Shown here: one piece after another, positions 1 to 7,548 of the stretch
Layout of the letters: each line of letters opens with the position of its first letter
How positions within the stretch are numbered: the first letter of the stretch is position 1
NCBI GenBank assembly: GCA_021845645.1
Contig: JAJZVM010000073.1
Location: 1-19,682, forward strand
Direction: 5' to 3'
From: Bacillota bacterium
GTDB lineage: Bacteria > Bacillota_E > JAJZYS01 > JAJYTV01
Length of the DNA: 19,682 bases
The notes under the pieces: generated by a model
The model's database searches: none
What the model was told of the DNA's origin: nothing
What the model saw: only the letters and a program-made list of their open reading frames with translations
Program-made: the position numbers and the translations under genes

Positions 1-1069
1 CGGCCGTGGCGGCGCCGGCTTCCCGACCGGCCGCAAGTGGGAGTCGGTGCGGACAGCGGCCGAGAGCGAGCGCTACTTCGTCCTGAACGCCGACGAGAGC
101 GAGCCGGGCACGTTCAAGGACAGGGTCATGATCGAGACGGACCCGTACATGGTGCTCGAGGGCGTGCTGATCGCCTGCTACGCCATCGCGGCCACCCGCG
201 CGTACATCTACGTGCGTGGCGAGTACCGCGGTGCGGCGCGACTCCTCGCCGCGGCGGCGACGCAGCTAGCTGCTGCGGGCCACCTGGACGGCATCGCCCC
301 TGGCGGGCGACCGCTCGCGATCGAGGTGCGGCACGGCGGCGGCGCCTACATCTGCGGCGAGGAGACGGCGCTCTTCCGCTCGATCGAGGGCTATCGCGGC
401 GAGCCGATGTCGAAGCCGCCCTTCCCGACGGTGGCAGGGCTTTTCCGCAAGCCCACCGTGATCAACAACGTCGAGACGATCGCCAACATCCCCGACATCC
501 TGAGCCGCGGTGCCGGGTGGCTGCAGCGCTATGGCACAGACCGCTCGCCGGGCGTCAAGCTGTTCTCGGTGTCCGGCCACGTGGGCCGGCCAGGCGTCTA
601 CGAGCTGCCGTTCGGCGCGCCGCTGCAGGAACTCCTCGATCTCGCGCAGGCGGGCCGCGATCTGAGAGCCCTGCTGCTGGGCGGTGCCGCGGGGACGTTT
701 GTGTTCCCCGGCGACTTCGATATGCCCCTGAGCTACGAGGGTGCGCAAAGTCGCGCCGCCACCTTGGGCTCGGGTGCCTTGATCGCCTTCGACCAGGGGA
801 CGGATCTCTGGCGGGTGGCCGAGCGCCTGGGCAACTTCTTCGCGCATGAGTCGTGCGGGCAGTGCGTGCCATGCCGCATCGGCACCAGGCGCCAGCACGA
901 GATGCTTGCGGCCCTGGCCGACGGGTCTGGTGGCGACGGCGAGCGCGAGCGCATCGCGACGCTCGGCCAGGTGATGACGGACGCCTCGATCTGCGGTCTC
1001 GGCCAGACGGCGTCCACAGCCGTGCGCAGCCTGATCGACGCCGAGAGCCGTGGACTGCTCGCGGTCTAG
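1..1069 (+). CDS. NuoF-like NADH-binding diaphorase subunit (formate dehydrogenase beta / Complex I 51-kDa family), 5' partial
   Basis: The gene enters the window already open: codons run from base 2 and the first visible residues are GRGGAGFPTGRKW, the glycine-rich FMN/NADH-binding motif of the NuoF/HoxF/FdsB family, so the true start lies upstream. About 355 residues are visible. Further family marks are NADESEPGTFKDR, the second nucleotide motif HGGGAYICGEETAL, and the C-terminal [4Fe-4S] site ESCGQCVPCRIG (codons near 851-880) with its fourth Cys in SICGLGQTA. Such subunits take electrons to or from NAD(H) through FMN and pass them along Fe-S clusters. The next gene starts 11 bases downstream and is a NuoG/FdhA-like Fe-S protein, so the pair looks like the diaphorase part of an NAD-linked formate dehydrogenase or, less likely, a bidirectional hydrogenase. 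The upstream 24-kDa (NuoE-like) subunit would be outside the window. Family assignment is firm; the exact complex is inference. Confidence 0.93.
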   Translation, partial: GRGGAGFPTGRKWESVRTAAESERYFVLNADESEPGTFKDRVMIETDPYMVLEGVLIACYAIAATRAYIYVRGEYRGAARLLAAAATQLAAAGHLDGIAPGGRPLAIEVRHGGGAYICGEETALFRSIEGYRGEPMSKPPFPTVAGLFRKPTVINNVETIANIPDILSRGAGWLQRYGTDRSPGVKLFSVSGHVGRPGVYELPFGAPLQELLDLAQAGRDLRALLLGGAAGTFVFPGDFDMPLSYEGAQSRAATLGSGALIAFDQGTDLWRVAERLGNFFAHESCGQCVPCRIGTRRQHEMLAALADGSGGDGERERIATLGQVMTDASICGLGQTASTAVRSLIDAESRGLLAV

Positions 1070-1080
1070 GGGGAGACAGT

Positions 1081-1911
1081 ATGCAGGATACGTTTGCAAT
1101 CCTGATCGATGGCAAGGAGGCCGCCGCGCACGCGGGCGAGACGATACTCGACGCCTTGCGGCGCGCCCAGGTCGATACGCCGACGCTTTGCACGCACGAG
1201 CATCTGACGCCAGCCAAGGCGTGCCGCGCCTGCGTCGTGGAGCTGAAGGGCAGCCGCGCGCTTGTCGCGTCGTGCGAACGCAAGGTCGAGCCGGGGATGG
1301 AACTGCGCACCGACTCGAGGCGGGTGCTCGAAGCCCGTCGCGGGGTCTTCGAGTTGCTGCTGAGCCAGAACGACGTGTCGGCGGCGCCGGCGCTCGTGCT
1401 GCAGGCGGAGCGGGCGGGCGCCGATCGGGAGCGCTATCGCGGCCAGCGCTACGATAGGGGCCTGCATGACGACAATGAGCTCTATGTGCGGGATTACGAC
1501 AAGTGCATCCTCTGCTACCGCTGCGTCGAGGCGTGCGGCCCAGATGTGCAGAACACCTTCGCACTCACCGTGGCCGGGCGCGGGTTCTCGGCGGGCATCG
1601 CGGCGGGCTACGGCGAGAGCCTGCCGGACTCTGCCTGCGTCTTCTGCGGCAACTGTGTCGCGGTCTGCCCGACGGGCGCGCTGATGGACAAACGGGAACA
1701 CACGCTGCGCGCCGAGGGGCGTTGGGACGAGAGCCGCTACGACGTGGTGCAGACGACCTGCTCCTATTGCGGCGTCGGCTGCCAGCTCGAACTGCATGTG
1801 GACCGCAGGTCCAATCAGATCGTCAAGGTGACAAGCCCTGGCGACCACTCGATCACCCAGGGCTTCCTCTGCGTCAAGGGGCGCTACGGCTACAGCTTCG
1901 TCGAGGCGTGA
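1081..1911 (+). CDS. 2Fe-2S/4Fe-4S protein equal to the N-terminal part of formate dehydrogenase alpha subunit; molybdopterin catalytic domain absent
   Basis: This 276-residue protein starts at an ATG behind GGGGGAGA. Domains in order: a [2Fe-2S] ferredoxin fold (Cys 37, 48, 51, 65); a linker where the His-Cys cluster box of NuoG would sit but has no ligands (QNDVSAAPALVLQ); two [4Fe-4S] clusters (Cys 142/145/148/152 and 186/189/192/196, the second ending CPTGAL); and the Fe4S4 domain that opens molybdopterin oxidoreductases (CSYCGVGC, Cys 227/230/234, with Cys 264 in LCVKGR). It then stops at TGA, where a full FdhA would continue into some 600 residues of Mo/W-bis-MGD domain. The sequence after the stop does not read as FdhA in that frame, and the selenocysteine site of FdhA lies well beyond this point, so recoding is unlikely. 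It could be a true electron-transfer subunit working with a separately encoded catalytic chain, or a gene truncated by deletion. Domain calls are direct; the role is inferred. Confidence 0.88.
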   Translation: MQDTFAILIDGKEAAAHAGETILDALRRAQVDTPTLCTHEHLTPAKACRACVVELKGSRALVASCERKVEPGMELRTDSRRVLEARRGVFELLLSQNDVSAAPALVLQAERAGADRERYRGQRYDRGLHDDNELYVRDYDKCILCYRCVEACGPDVQNTFALTVAGRGFSAGIAAGYGESLPDSACVFCGNCVAVCPTGALMDKREHTLRAEGRWDESRYDVVQTTCSYCGVGCQLELHVDRRSNQIVKVTSPGDHSITQGFLCVKGRYGYSFVEA

Positions 1912-1976
1912 TGGCGGGCGGACGGGGCGGCGTCCCTCGGAGCGCAGCCTTTGCCGTCCGGCAGGGAAGAGCGGTG

Positions 1977-2861
1977 ATGGGGCGACAGGGCCTCAAAGTG
2001 GCGATGCTGCAGCTGCAGGCTGTCGCCGGAAATCCAGAGAGGGCGTGGGCGAAGGCTGAAGCCGCCTGCCGCGAGGCGCGGCGGGCCGGGGCGGATCTGG
2101 CCCTGCTGCCCGAGATGTGGAACACCGGCTACCTCTTTCCGCGCAGGGACGACCGTGCCCAGAGCGAGCGGTGGCGGCGATCGGCCGTCACGCTCGAGAG
2201 CGCGGGGCTGCGGGCGATGGCCAGGCTCGCGGCCGAACTCGGCATGGCCATCGCCGCGACGTACCTCGAGGCAGGCGCAGGACCGCCGCGCAACACCGTC
2301 ACCGTCTTCGACCGACACGGCCGGGCCGTCCTGACCTACCGCAAGGTGCATACCTGCGCCTTCGCCGACGAGTGCCTGCTCACGCCCGGCGCCGCGTTCG
2401 CGGTGGCGGAGCTTGACACCGCCGTCGGGCCGGTCCGCATCGGCGCGATGATCTGCTTCGACCGCGAGTTTCCCGAAAGCGCCCGCGTGCTGGCGCTCGA
2501 AGGAGCGGAGCTGATCCTGGTGCCCAACGCCTGCACATGGGACATGCACCGGGACCACCAGCTGCAGAGCCGGGCGTTCGAGAACATGCTGGGCATCGCG
2601 ATGGCCAACTACGCCCCGCCGGACGCGAATGGCGGATCGGTGGCCTTCGACGGCATGGCGTACACCGACGGCGACGGCGGGGACGGCCAGGCGCGCGACA
2701 TGACCATCGCGCGCGCCGACGCCGAGGAGCAGATCCTGCTCGCCGAATTCGACCTCACGGCGTTGCGCCGTTACAGGGTGCGCGAGGTCTGGGGAGCGGC
2801 GGGCTATCGCAGGCCAGATGCGTACAGGGCGATCACAGGTGGGCGTGGCGTGTCGGGGTGA
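1977..2861 (+). CDS. Carbon-nitrogen hydrolase (nitrilase superfamily amidase)
   Basis: A 294-residue cytoplasmic hydrolase of the usual length for this superfamily. The Glu-Lys-Cys catalytic set is present: Glu46 in LLPEMWNTGY, Lys122 in TYRKVH and Cys159 in GAMICFDREFPES. The region RAFENMLGIAMANY and the following NGGSVAFDGMAY match the C-terminal half of N-carbamoyl-amide and omega-amidase-like members. These enzymes cleave non-peptide C-N bonds through a Cys acyl-enzyme; the substrate cannot be read from the sequence. The ATG at 1977 is chosen because AGGGAAG lies about 8 bases upstream and the conserved fold begins at once (LKVAMLQLQA). An earlier in-frame ATG at 1911 shares one base with the preceding stop but would add an unconserved 22-residue tail. 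It follows the Fe-S gene on the same strand, so it may be co-transcribed. A formamidase feeding formate to the neighbouring complex is conceivable but only a guess. Confidence 0.9.
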   Translation: MGRQGLKVAMLQLQAVAGNPERAWAKAEAACREARRAGADLALLPEMWNTGYLFPRRDDRAQSERWRRSAVTLESAGLRAMARLAAELGMAIAATYLEAGAGPPRNTVTVFDRHGRAVLTYRKVHTCAFADECLLTPGAAFAVAELDTAVGPVRIGAMICFDREFPESARVLALEGAELILVPNACTWDMHRDHQLQSRAFENMLGIAMANYAPPDANGGSVAFDGMAYTDGDGGDGQARDMTIARADAEEQILLAEFDLTALRRYRVREVWGAAGYRRPDAYRAITGGRGVSG

Positions 2862-2896
2862 GTTCCGTGCTGCTTGGTCCATGCCTCGGCGGTCCA

Positions 2897-2919
2897 CCGG
2901 GCCGCGCCCAGGCGGCCGG
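2897..2919. terminator. Hairpin between convergent genes
   Basis: CCGGGCCGC, a 6-base loop and GCGGCCGG form a stem with one bulged G. It lies in the 84-base gap between the amidase stop and the stop of the opposing CocE-like gene. No T tract follows on either strand, so intrinsic termination is uncertain. Confidence 0.3.
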
Positions 2920-2945
2920 TCGACGCTGCCCGGCCCTGCCGGCCA

Positions 2946-4601
2946 TCAGCCCGATACCGGCAGCAGCAGGTGCGAGGGGCGCAGCCTGTCGTGGAAGACA
3001 CTCTGATCCGCCGTGAGGATGGTCGTGCCTGTCGCCAGGTCCTCGCCGGTATTGAGGTTGCGCGCGTACTTCGGGAAGGCGCTCGATGAGATCTCGAGGC
3101 GCAGGCGATGGCCGGGCTGCAGCCTCAGGCACGTGTTCCAGAGGTCGAGCGTCAGCTCGTAGACCTCTCCCGGTTGGGCCGGCTCGGCGGCGGCGAAGCC
3201 AGCGCGGTAGCGCAGGCGGACGATCGAGTCCGTCAGGCGCTGACAGAACCCGGTCGGCCAGACGTCCACGAGCTTTGCGGTGAAATCGGTGTCGACGGCG
3301 CTCGTCGCAGCGTAGAGCACGAGGGAGATGCCGCCGATCAGATCGAGGGGCTCCGCGGCGGGCTCGCTCGTGTAGCAGAGCACGTCGTCCCGCCGCTCGA
3401 CGACGCTGTAGTCGTCCGGGCCGCCGATCTGCAACGAGACCAGGTCCGTGAGGTACGGCACCGGGCGTCTCGGGTCGTAGCGGAAGGTGTCCTCGGGCTC
3501 CTCGGCCGGAGGCAGGCGGTCGAGGCGGCCGTCGCCGAAACGGCTCTGCGCGTGCCCCGCCGAGTGCAGGTAGTAGGCAACGGACTTCTGGGCGGGCGGC
3601 GGCCAGCTTGGGCTGTCGAGCCAGCGGTTCTCACCCATCAGGAAGATGCGCACCGCCGGGAGGCGCGGTACGTCCTCGCCCCTCAGGTGGCGGTCCAGGA
3701 ACTGCCTTTCGAGGGCGTGCAGGTTGATCTGGGCGTCCGCGCCGAAGCGCACCTCGCCGAGCCGGGTGCCGGCGTTGACTTGGTGTCCCCAGGGCCCCAT
3801 CAGCAGGTGCTGGTTCTCCCGCGCGAACGCGCTCGGGGCCTCGCGCACCATGCCCTGGAAGTTGAGCGGCGTGCCGATCTGCTCGTCGTCGTACCAGCCC
3901 GAGACGTGGAGCACCGGCAGGTCGATCTCGCTGAAGCGGTGCTGGTAGGACAGTTCCCGCCAGTAGCTGTCGAGGGTTTGGTGCGAGACCACCTCGCGCC
4001 AGCGCGGGATGTCCCTGCCGAGCGCTTGGTCCATCGTCAGGATGGGCAGGTGCTCGTAGACCTTGAGCCAATCGACGGGGGCGATGTCCTGCGCGGTGCG
4101 GCCACTCGTCATGTGGTACCAGCAGATGTCCATGGGGCTCGGCACGCCTGTCGGGAACTCGACGAACATGTCGGACGGCGTCACCATCGGGATCATCGCC
4201 TTGAGGTGGGGCGGGTGGCGAAGTGCGATCAGCCACTGGATGCGCCCGGAATAGGAGGCGCCTGTGCTGGCGACGGCGCCGGTGCTCCAGGGCTGCGAGG
4301 CGACCCACTCGATCACGTCGTAGCCGTCGTCGCCGTCGTGCCGGTAGGGCAGGAAATCTCCCGCCGAGTCGCCGCGCCCGCGCACGTCGACCAGAACGAA
4401 CGCGTAGCCGTCGGCAGCCCAGCCCATGGCCCGCTCGGTGTACGCCCTGCCGGACTTGACGTAGGGCGTAAGCAGGACGAGGGTCGGATGGGGTCCCTCG
4501 GTCCGTGGCAGGTAGATGTCCGCGGAAAGCCTTGCGCCGTCTCGCATCGGGATCTCGCAGCCGAACAGGATGCGCACCTGGCTCGGGTCGATTCCGGTCA
4601 T
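2946..4601 (-). CDS. CocE/NonD family alpha/beta hydrolase (X-Pro dipeptidyl-peptidase-like)
   Basis: A 551-residue serine hydrolase of the S15/CocE family, without a signal peptide. The N-terminal alpha/beta fold has IPMRDGARLSADIYLP and DVRGRGDSAG. The nucleophile elbow is GASYSG (Ser116), the acid is in SGWYDDEQIG (Asp238 or 239) and the catalytic His is in GPWGHQ (His273). The C-terminal 250 residues form the jelly-roll domain, ending with GHRLRLEISSSAFPKYARNLNTG, typical of the family (shown here as two overlapping pieces: GHRLRLEISSSAF and FPKYARNLNTG). Members hydrolyse esters such as cocaine or glutaryl-cephalosporin-type amides, or X-Pro peptides; the substrate is unknown. The start ATG at 4601 has GGGAGG 10 bases upstream. 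It overlaps the stop of an upstream amidohydrolase remnant as ATGA, which indicates an old translationally coupled operon. Both the remnant and the opposing nitrilase-like gene cleave amide bonds, suggesting a catabolic cluster. Confidence 0.93.
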   Translation of the reverse strand: MTGIDPSQVRILFGCEIPMRDGARLSADIYLPRTEGPHPTLVLLTPYVKSGRAYTERAMGWAADGYAFVLVDVRGRGDSAGDFLPYRHDGDDGYDVIEWVASQPWSTGAVASTGASYSGRIQWLIALRHPPHLKAMIPMVTPSDMFVEFPTGVPSPMDICWYHMTSGRTAQDIAPVDWLKVYEHLPILTMDQALGRDIPRWREVVSHQTLDSYWRELSYQHRFSEIDLPVLHVSGWYDDEQIGTPLNFQGMVREAPSAFARENQHLLMGPWGHQVNAGTRLGEVRFGADAQINLHALERQFLDRHLRGEDVPRLPAVRIFLMGENRWLDSPSWPPPAQKSVAYYLHSAGHAQSRFGDGRLDRLPPAEEPEDTFRYDPRRPVPYLTDLVSLQIGGPDDYSVVERRDDVLCYTSEPAAEPLDLIGGISLVLYAATSAVDTDFTAKLVDVWPTGFCQRLTDSIVRLRYRAGFAAAEPAQPGEVYELTLDLWNTCLRLQPGHRLRLEISSSAFPKYARNLNTGEDLATGTTILTADQSVFHDRLRPSHLLLPVSG

Positions 4602-4927
4602 TGTTCTCTAGCCTCCCGGCTGGATCCGTGGAGCGGTCCGAGTGCGGCGGCGCCGGCGAGCGCGCAGGCGCCGAAGGGCCGCACGTCCTCGTCGATGGTG
4701 AAGCGCCTGTGGCGGTGCGGCCGGGTGATCCCCCACGCTTTGGGTGCGGGACGCATCACCTCGATGGCGGCAATGGCTGGGAGTTCCTGCGCCAGGTGGG
4801 CCGACGTCTCGACCTCGTGGAACGAGAACTCTTGGCGCATGTGCGGATGCCGGCGCCAGCCGAGGGCTGTTGGCGCATGCCCTTGGCCCCGTCGCGCAGT
4901 TCCCACGCGGACTGCAAAGCGCAGCAC
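4598..4927 (-). pseudogene. Internally deleted M20D amidohydrolase remnant
   Basis: This 109-residue frame joins the two ends of an M20D (hippurate/aminoacylase-type) amidohydrolase. Residues 24-62 (WRRHPHMRQEFSFHEVET, then AHLAQEL and IEVMRPAPKAWG) match the family opening, usually WRRxLHxHPELSFxExxT. Directly after comes HRHRRFTIDEDVRPFGACAL, which matches the family's C-terminal HxPRFxIDExALPIGxxLL. The roughly 300 residues between, with all metal ligands and the dimerisation domain, are missing, so it cannot be an active peptidase. The frame remains open and its TGA overlaps the ATG of the CocE-like gene (ATGA), so the deletion kept the coupling. The first 20 residues are not family-like and the true start is unclear. 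Similarity is by eye from family knowledge; a profile search would settle it. Confidence 0.6.
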
Positions 4928-5033
4928 CTCCCATGGAGGCAGTACTGCGCGCGTCCGCGCGATCCTGCCGGGACGCTGGCCGCATTGGACTGGGCGCGAA
5001 CCCTGCGGTTGAAGGCCGCACCTGCGCGGGCAG

Positions 5034-5061
5034 CAAAAAGGCCTTCCGCCGCAGGGAAGGC
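5034..5061 (-). terminator. Rho-independent terminator of the DUF4870 gene
   Basis: Read on the minus strand: GCCTTCC, loop, GGAAGGC, then CTTTTTGC. This is a stable GC-rich stem followed by a T tract, 68 bases beyond the DUF4870 stop. It separates that gene from the amidohydrolase remnant downstream. Confidence 0.7.
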
Positions 5062-5090
5062 GAAAGGGCGCGGCAAGCGGCTTCTCGGCA

Positions 5091-5120
5091 GGGCGGGAGG
5101 CGGCCGGCCGCCTCCCGCCC
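5091..5120. repeat. Perfect 30-base palindrome
   Basis: GGGCGGGAGGCGGCC is followed directly by its exact reverse complement, with no spacer. It lies 8 bases past the DUF4870 stop and just before the T-tract terminator. It would form an RNA hairpin of about 13 pairs with a minimal loop and probably adds to transcript-end structure, or it is a protein-binding site. Confidence 0.7.
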
Positions 5121-5128
5121 GTCGCTCC

Positions 5129-5518
5129 TCAGGCGGCGTGCAAGCCCCCGCCATATGGCTCCGTCGCGATGAAGCGCAGGCTTAGAGGGTAGTCGTAGAC
5201 CTCGCCGCGGTTGGCGTGGACGGCCGCCGTGATGGAGCAGTAGAGTTCGGCCGCGACGACGAAGACGATGATCACGAGACCGGACACGAGCAGGAGCAGG
5301 AGACCGCCCACGATGAGGTAGAGCAGCATCGACAGCTGGAAGTTGAGCGCGAGTCGTCCTTGCAGGTCGATGTCGGCGTCGCGCCCGCGCAAGGTGCCCC
5401 AGATGACCAGGGGCAGGATCACGCCGAGGGGCGAGAGCAGGAAGCCGACCAGGCCGAAGAGGTGGAGAAGCGTGGCCCACCTGCGCCCTGAGCTGTGCGG
5501 CAGCGGCTGAGCAGCCAT
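5129..5518 (-). CDS. DUF4870 domain membrane protein
   Basis: A 129-residue protein matching the DUF4870/Tic20-like family over its whole length. RRWATLLHLFGLVGFLLSP opens the first membrane helix (about 14-42), LQGRLALNFQLSMLLYLIVG the second, and a long hydrophobic stretch at about 66-92 the third. It closes with the family tail ANRGEVYDYPLSLRFI. The function of DUF4870 proteins is unknown; they are small inner-membrane proteins common in Bacillota. The ATG at 5518 has no strong Shine-Dalgarno sequence close by (an AAGGAGG lies about 40 bases upstream), but the family match begins near residue 13, so this start is about right. It is followed by the palindrome and terminator listed separately, so it is probably monocistronic. 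Confidence 0.88.
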   Translation of the reverse strand: MAAQPLPHSSGRRWATLLHLFGLVGFLLSPLGVILPLVIWGTLRGRDADIDLQGRLALNFQLSMLLYLIVGGLLLLLVSGLVIIVFVVAAELYCSITAAVHANRGEVYDYPLSLRFIATEPYGGGLHAA

Positions 5519-5773
5519 GTCGTCGCCCGGCGGACCGTGCCCTGCCGGGCCTGCCTCCTTCGGCGCGCCGCTCCTGTCATTCGGGGTACGCCGTCAACTC
5601 GAGTCTACGTCCTGTCGCACGAGGAAACAGGGGCCGCTCAGGGCTCCTTTGGGGGCTGCATGGCAAAAAGCGCCAGGGTCGCCCGTCAGCGGCGCGCTGC
5701 GCCTGCACAGGATCCATTGGCACCGCTGTGGCGGATGGACCGCCGGATGGACGGAGTCCCCATGTCCGGCGCG

Positions 5774-6295
5774 CTAGGACAGACGCCTCGAGCGCACGCG
5801 CCGGCGGCCCCTGTGCACCGCCTCCGTCCGGGGCACGACCGAGATGGTGCCGTCGGTCTCGAGCACCGCCAAGCCGACTTCGTCGACCCGCGCGAAGCCG
5901 TGCTCGCGCAGGGCCATCATGCAGTCCTCGGGCTCGAGGCCCTCCTTGCGCAGGGCCGAAGCGATCCACGCTCCGTCGCGCGCGATCACCGTGGCCTCGC
6001 CCTCGGCCAGCCTGCGCAGTAGGGGGCTGTGCACGCGCAACAGGGACACCAGTGCATTGAGCGCGAACAGCGTGACCGTGATGACGATCCCACCGAGCAG
6101 CGACGTGTCGGGACCGGTGATGGCCGGCTGCACGGCGTTCGCGACCAGCAGCAGGAGCACGAGATCGAACAGCGTGAACTGGCCGACCTCTCGCTTGCCG
6201 AACAGCCGGAGCCCGACGAGCAGCACAACGTAGATCATGGCGGAGCGCACGACAAGCTGCCATACGGGTACCGCAAGCTGCCACACGGAAGCCAC
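5774..6295 (-). CDS. DUF421 (YetF-like) membrane protein
   Basis: A 173-residue protein of the DUF421/YetF/YcaP family. Three N-terminal membrane segments (about 15-31, 40-58, 66-86) carry the signature GLRLFGKREVGQFTLFDLV. They are followed by the soluble domain with SPLLRRLAEGEATVIARDG and the DDEL-like region LRKEGLEPEDCMMALREHG, ending VLETDGTISVVPR. A short basic tail follows. The role of the family is unknown; YetF-type proteins are linked to spore and membrane functions in Bacillus. I chose GTG at 6295 because it leaves about 14 residues before the first helix. Reading further upstream adds about 98 residues of low-complexity sequence that does not look coding. A near-duplicate VWQLAVPVWQLVV opens the protein. 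It is divergent from the prsA-like gene. Confidence 0.87.
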   Translation of the reverse strand: MASVWQLAVPVWQLVVRSAMIYVVLLVGLRLFGKREVGQFTLFDLVLLLLVANAVQPAITGPDTSLLGGIVITVTLFALNALVSLLRVHSPLLRRLAEGEATVIARDGAWIASALRKEGLEPEDCMMALREHGFARVDEVGLAVLETDGTISVVPRTEAVHRGRRRVRSRRLS

Positions 6296-6396
6296 CTCGC
6301 GTTTTCTTCGCGGTCCTGCTGCGCTGCGGGGAGGGCGCGCCCGACTGCCGCGCACCGCCTGCGGATTCGCCCTTGTGGCCAAGCTTGCCTGCGTCT

Positions 6397-6426
6397 CGGA
6401 CAATCCGTGCGGAGTTGCGCTAAGAT
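6397..6426 (+). promoter_or_regulatory. Possible sigma-A promoter of the prsA-like gene
   Basis: CGGACA (6397-6402), an 18-base spacer and TAAGAT (6421-6426) lie 63 bases upstream of the chosen start, in the divergent intergenic region. The -35 is poor and the -10 is fair. Confidence 0.35.
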
Positions 6427-6488
6427 AAGGAGCATGCCATCGGTTGCTGGCCGCGAGAAGCCGGCCGCGCACAAGAGGAGTTGACGGC

Positions 6489-7445
6489 TTGAACCAGGTT
6501 CGTAAACTGCTGCCGCTCGCCTTCGGCGCACTGCTCGCCGTTGCGGGTTGCGGCACCCAGAACGCTGCGGCCACGACGGTCTGGGGCACTGTGAACGGTC
6601 ACCCCATCACGCAGGCCCAGGTGACGACGCGCATCGACGTCATCAAGATCCTCGATCCCCAGGCGGCAGCGTCCATCAAGCAGCGCGCCACGTGGATATC
6701 GGAGACGAAGGAGATCGCGACGGAGTACCTTCTGGCGCAGGAGGCCGGCAAGGCGGGCTTCAAGGTGTCGACGAAGGCCGTCAAGACAAGTCAGTCGCAA
6801 CTGCAGAGCTACCTCGTGTCGCAGGTCTACGGCAGCCAGGCCGCGCTGCAGAAGGCGATGAAGAAGGACGGCGTGACGCAGCAGGACCTGAACGACTATG
6901 CCAGCCAGGCCACGCTGCTGCAGGGCTACCTCGCGAAGGTGGCGCCGCCCCGTCCCGTCACGCAGGCCCAGATCAAGGCGTTCTACCAGGCGAACGTCTC
7001 GCAGTTCCAGAATCCCGAGGAATACGACCTCGCCCACATCCTCGTGAAGACCCAGGCGCAGGCCGCGTCGATCCTCGCACAGCTGCAGAAGGGCGCCGAC
7101 TTCGCGACGCTGGCGAAGAAGTACTCGACCGACACGGGGTCCGCCAAGAACGGCGGCGACCTGGGCTACCAGCCGCTCAGCACCTACGTGGCGGCGTTTG
7201 CGAATGCGGCCGCCAAGCTGACCAAGGTGGGCGAGTTGAGCCCCGTCGTGCATTCGCAATACGGCTACCACATCATCAAGCTCCTGGGCATCAAGAAGGC
7301 TTCGACCCAGCCGCTCAGCCAGGTGCAGAGCGAGATCCAGTCCTACCTGCAGCAGCAGAACGCGAACACCGCCATCAACAGCTACCTTACGAAGATGACG
7401 GCGAAGGCCAAGATCAAGACGAACCTGCCGAAGACCCTGCCCTGA
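6489..7445 (+). CDS. prsA: PrsA-like foldase lipoprotein, parvulin-type peptidyl-prolyl isomerase
   Basis: This 318-residue secreted lipoprotein starts at TTG 6489, with GAGGAG 8 bases upstream. The signal peptide MNQVRKLLPLAFGALLAVAG ends at lipobox VAGC, acylated Cys21. A SurA/PrsA N-terminal chaperone domain (VWGTVNGHPITQAQV onward) has a long Gln/Lys-rich helix region, then the PPIC/rotamase domain at about 172-275: EEYDLAHILVKTQAQA, GADFATLAKKYSTD, NGGDLGYQP and SQYGYHIIKLLG. PrsA sits outside the membrane and helps exported proteins fold by cis-trans isomerisation of prolyl bonds. Length and order match Bacillus-type PrsA. The start was picked to place the signal peptide at the N-terminus; an upstream in-frame TTG at 6444 would add a non-signal tail. 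An alpha/beta hydrolase follows after 103 bases. Confidence 0.92.
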   Translation: MNQVRKLLPLAFGALLAVAGCGTQNAAATTVWGTVNGHPITQAQVTTRIDVIKILDPQAAASIKQRATWISETKEIATEYLLAQEAGKAGFKVSTKAVKTSQSQLQSYLVSQVYGSQAALQKAMKKDGVTQQDLNDYASQATLLQGYLAKVAPPRPVTQAQIKAFYQANVSQFQNPEEYDLAHILVKTQAQAASILAQLQKGADFATLAKKYSTDTGSAKNGGDLGYQPLSTYVAAFANAAAKLTKVGELSPVVHSQYGYHIIKLLGIKKASTQPLSQVQSEIQSYLQQQNANTAINSYLTKMTAKAKIKTNLPKTLP

Positions 7446-7548
7446 GCCTGACTGGCCGGCCAGGTTGCCCGCACGGCGACACCGTCCGTCTGGAAGGAAA
7501 GTTCCAGCCGGCCGCGAATGCGGCAGGAAAGCGGCTCGGAGGACTGCC

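Noticed and set aside
1909..1911. TGA at the end of the Fe-S protein read as selenocysteine
   Set aside because: The frame after the stop does not resemble formate dehydrogenase and ends within about 25 codons; the known Sec position is much further into the catalytic domain.
3108..5012. 634-codon open frame on the plus strand opposite the CocE-like gene
   Set aside because: It is the mirror of a clear minus-strand gene in GC-rich DNA, rich in Arg, Ala, Val and Asp with no domain likeness, and it crosses two other features.
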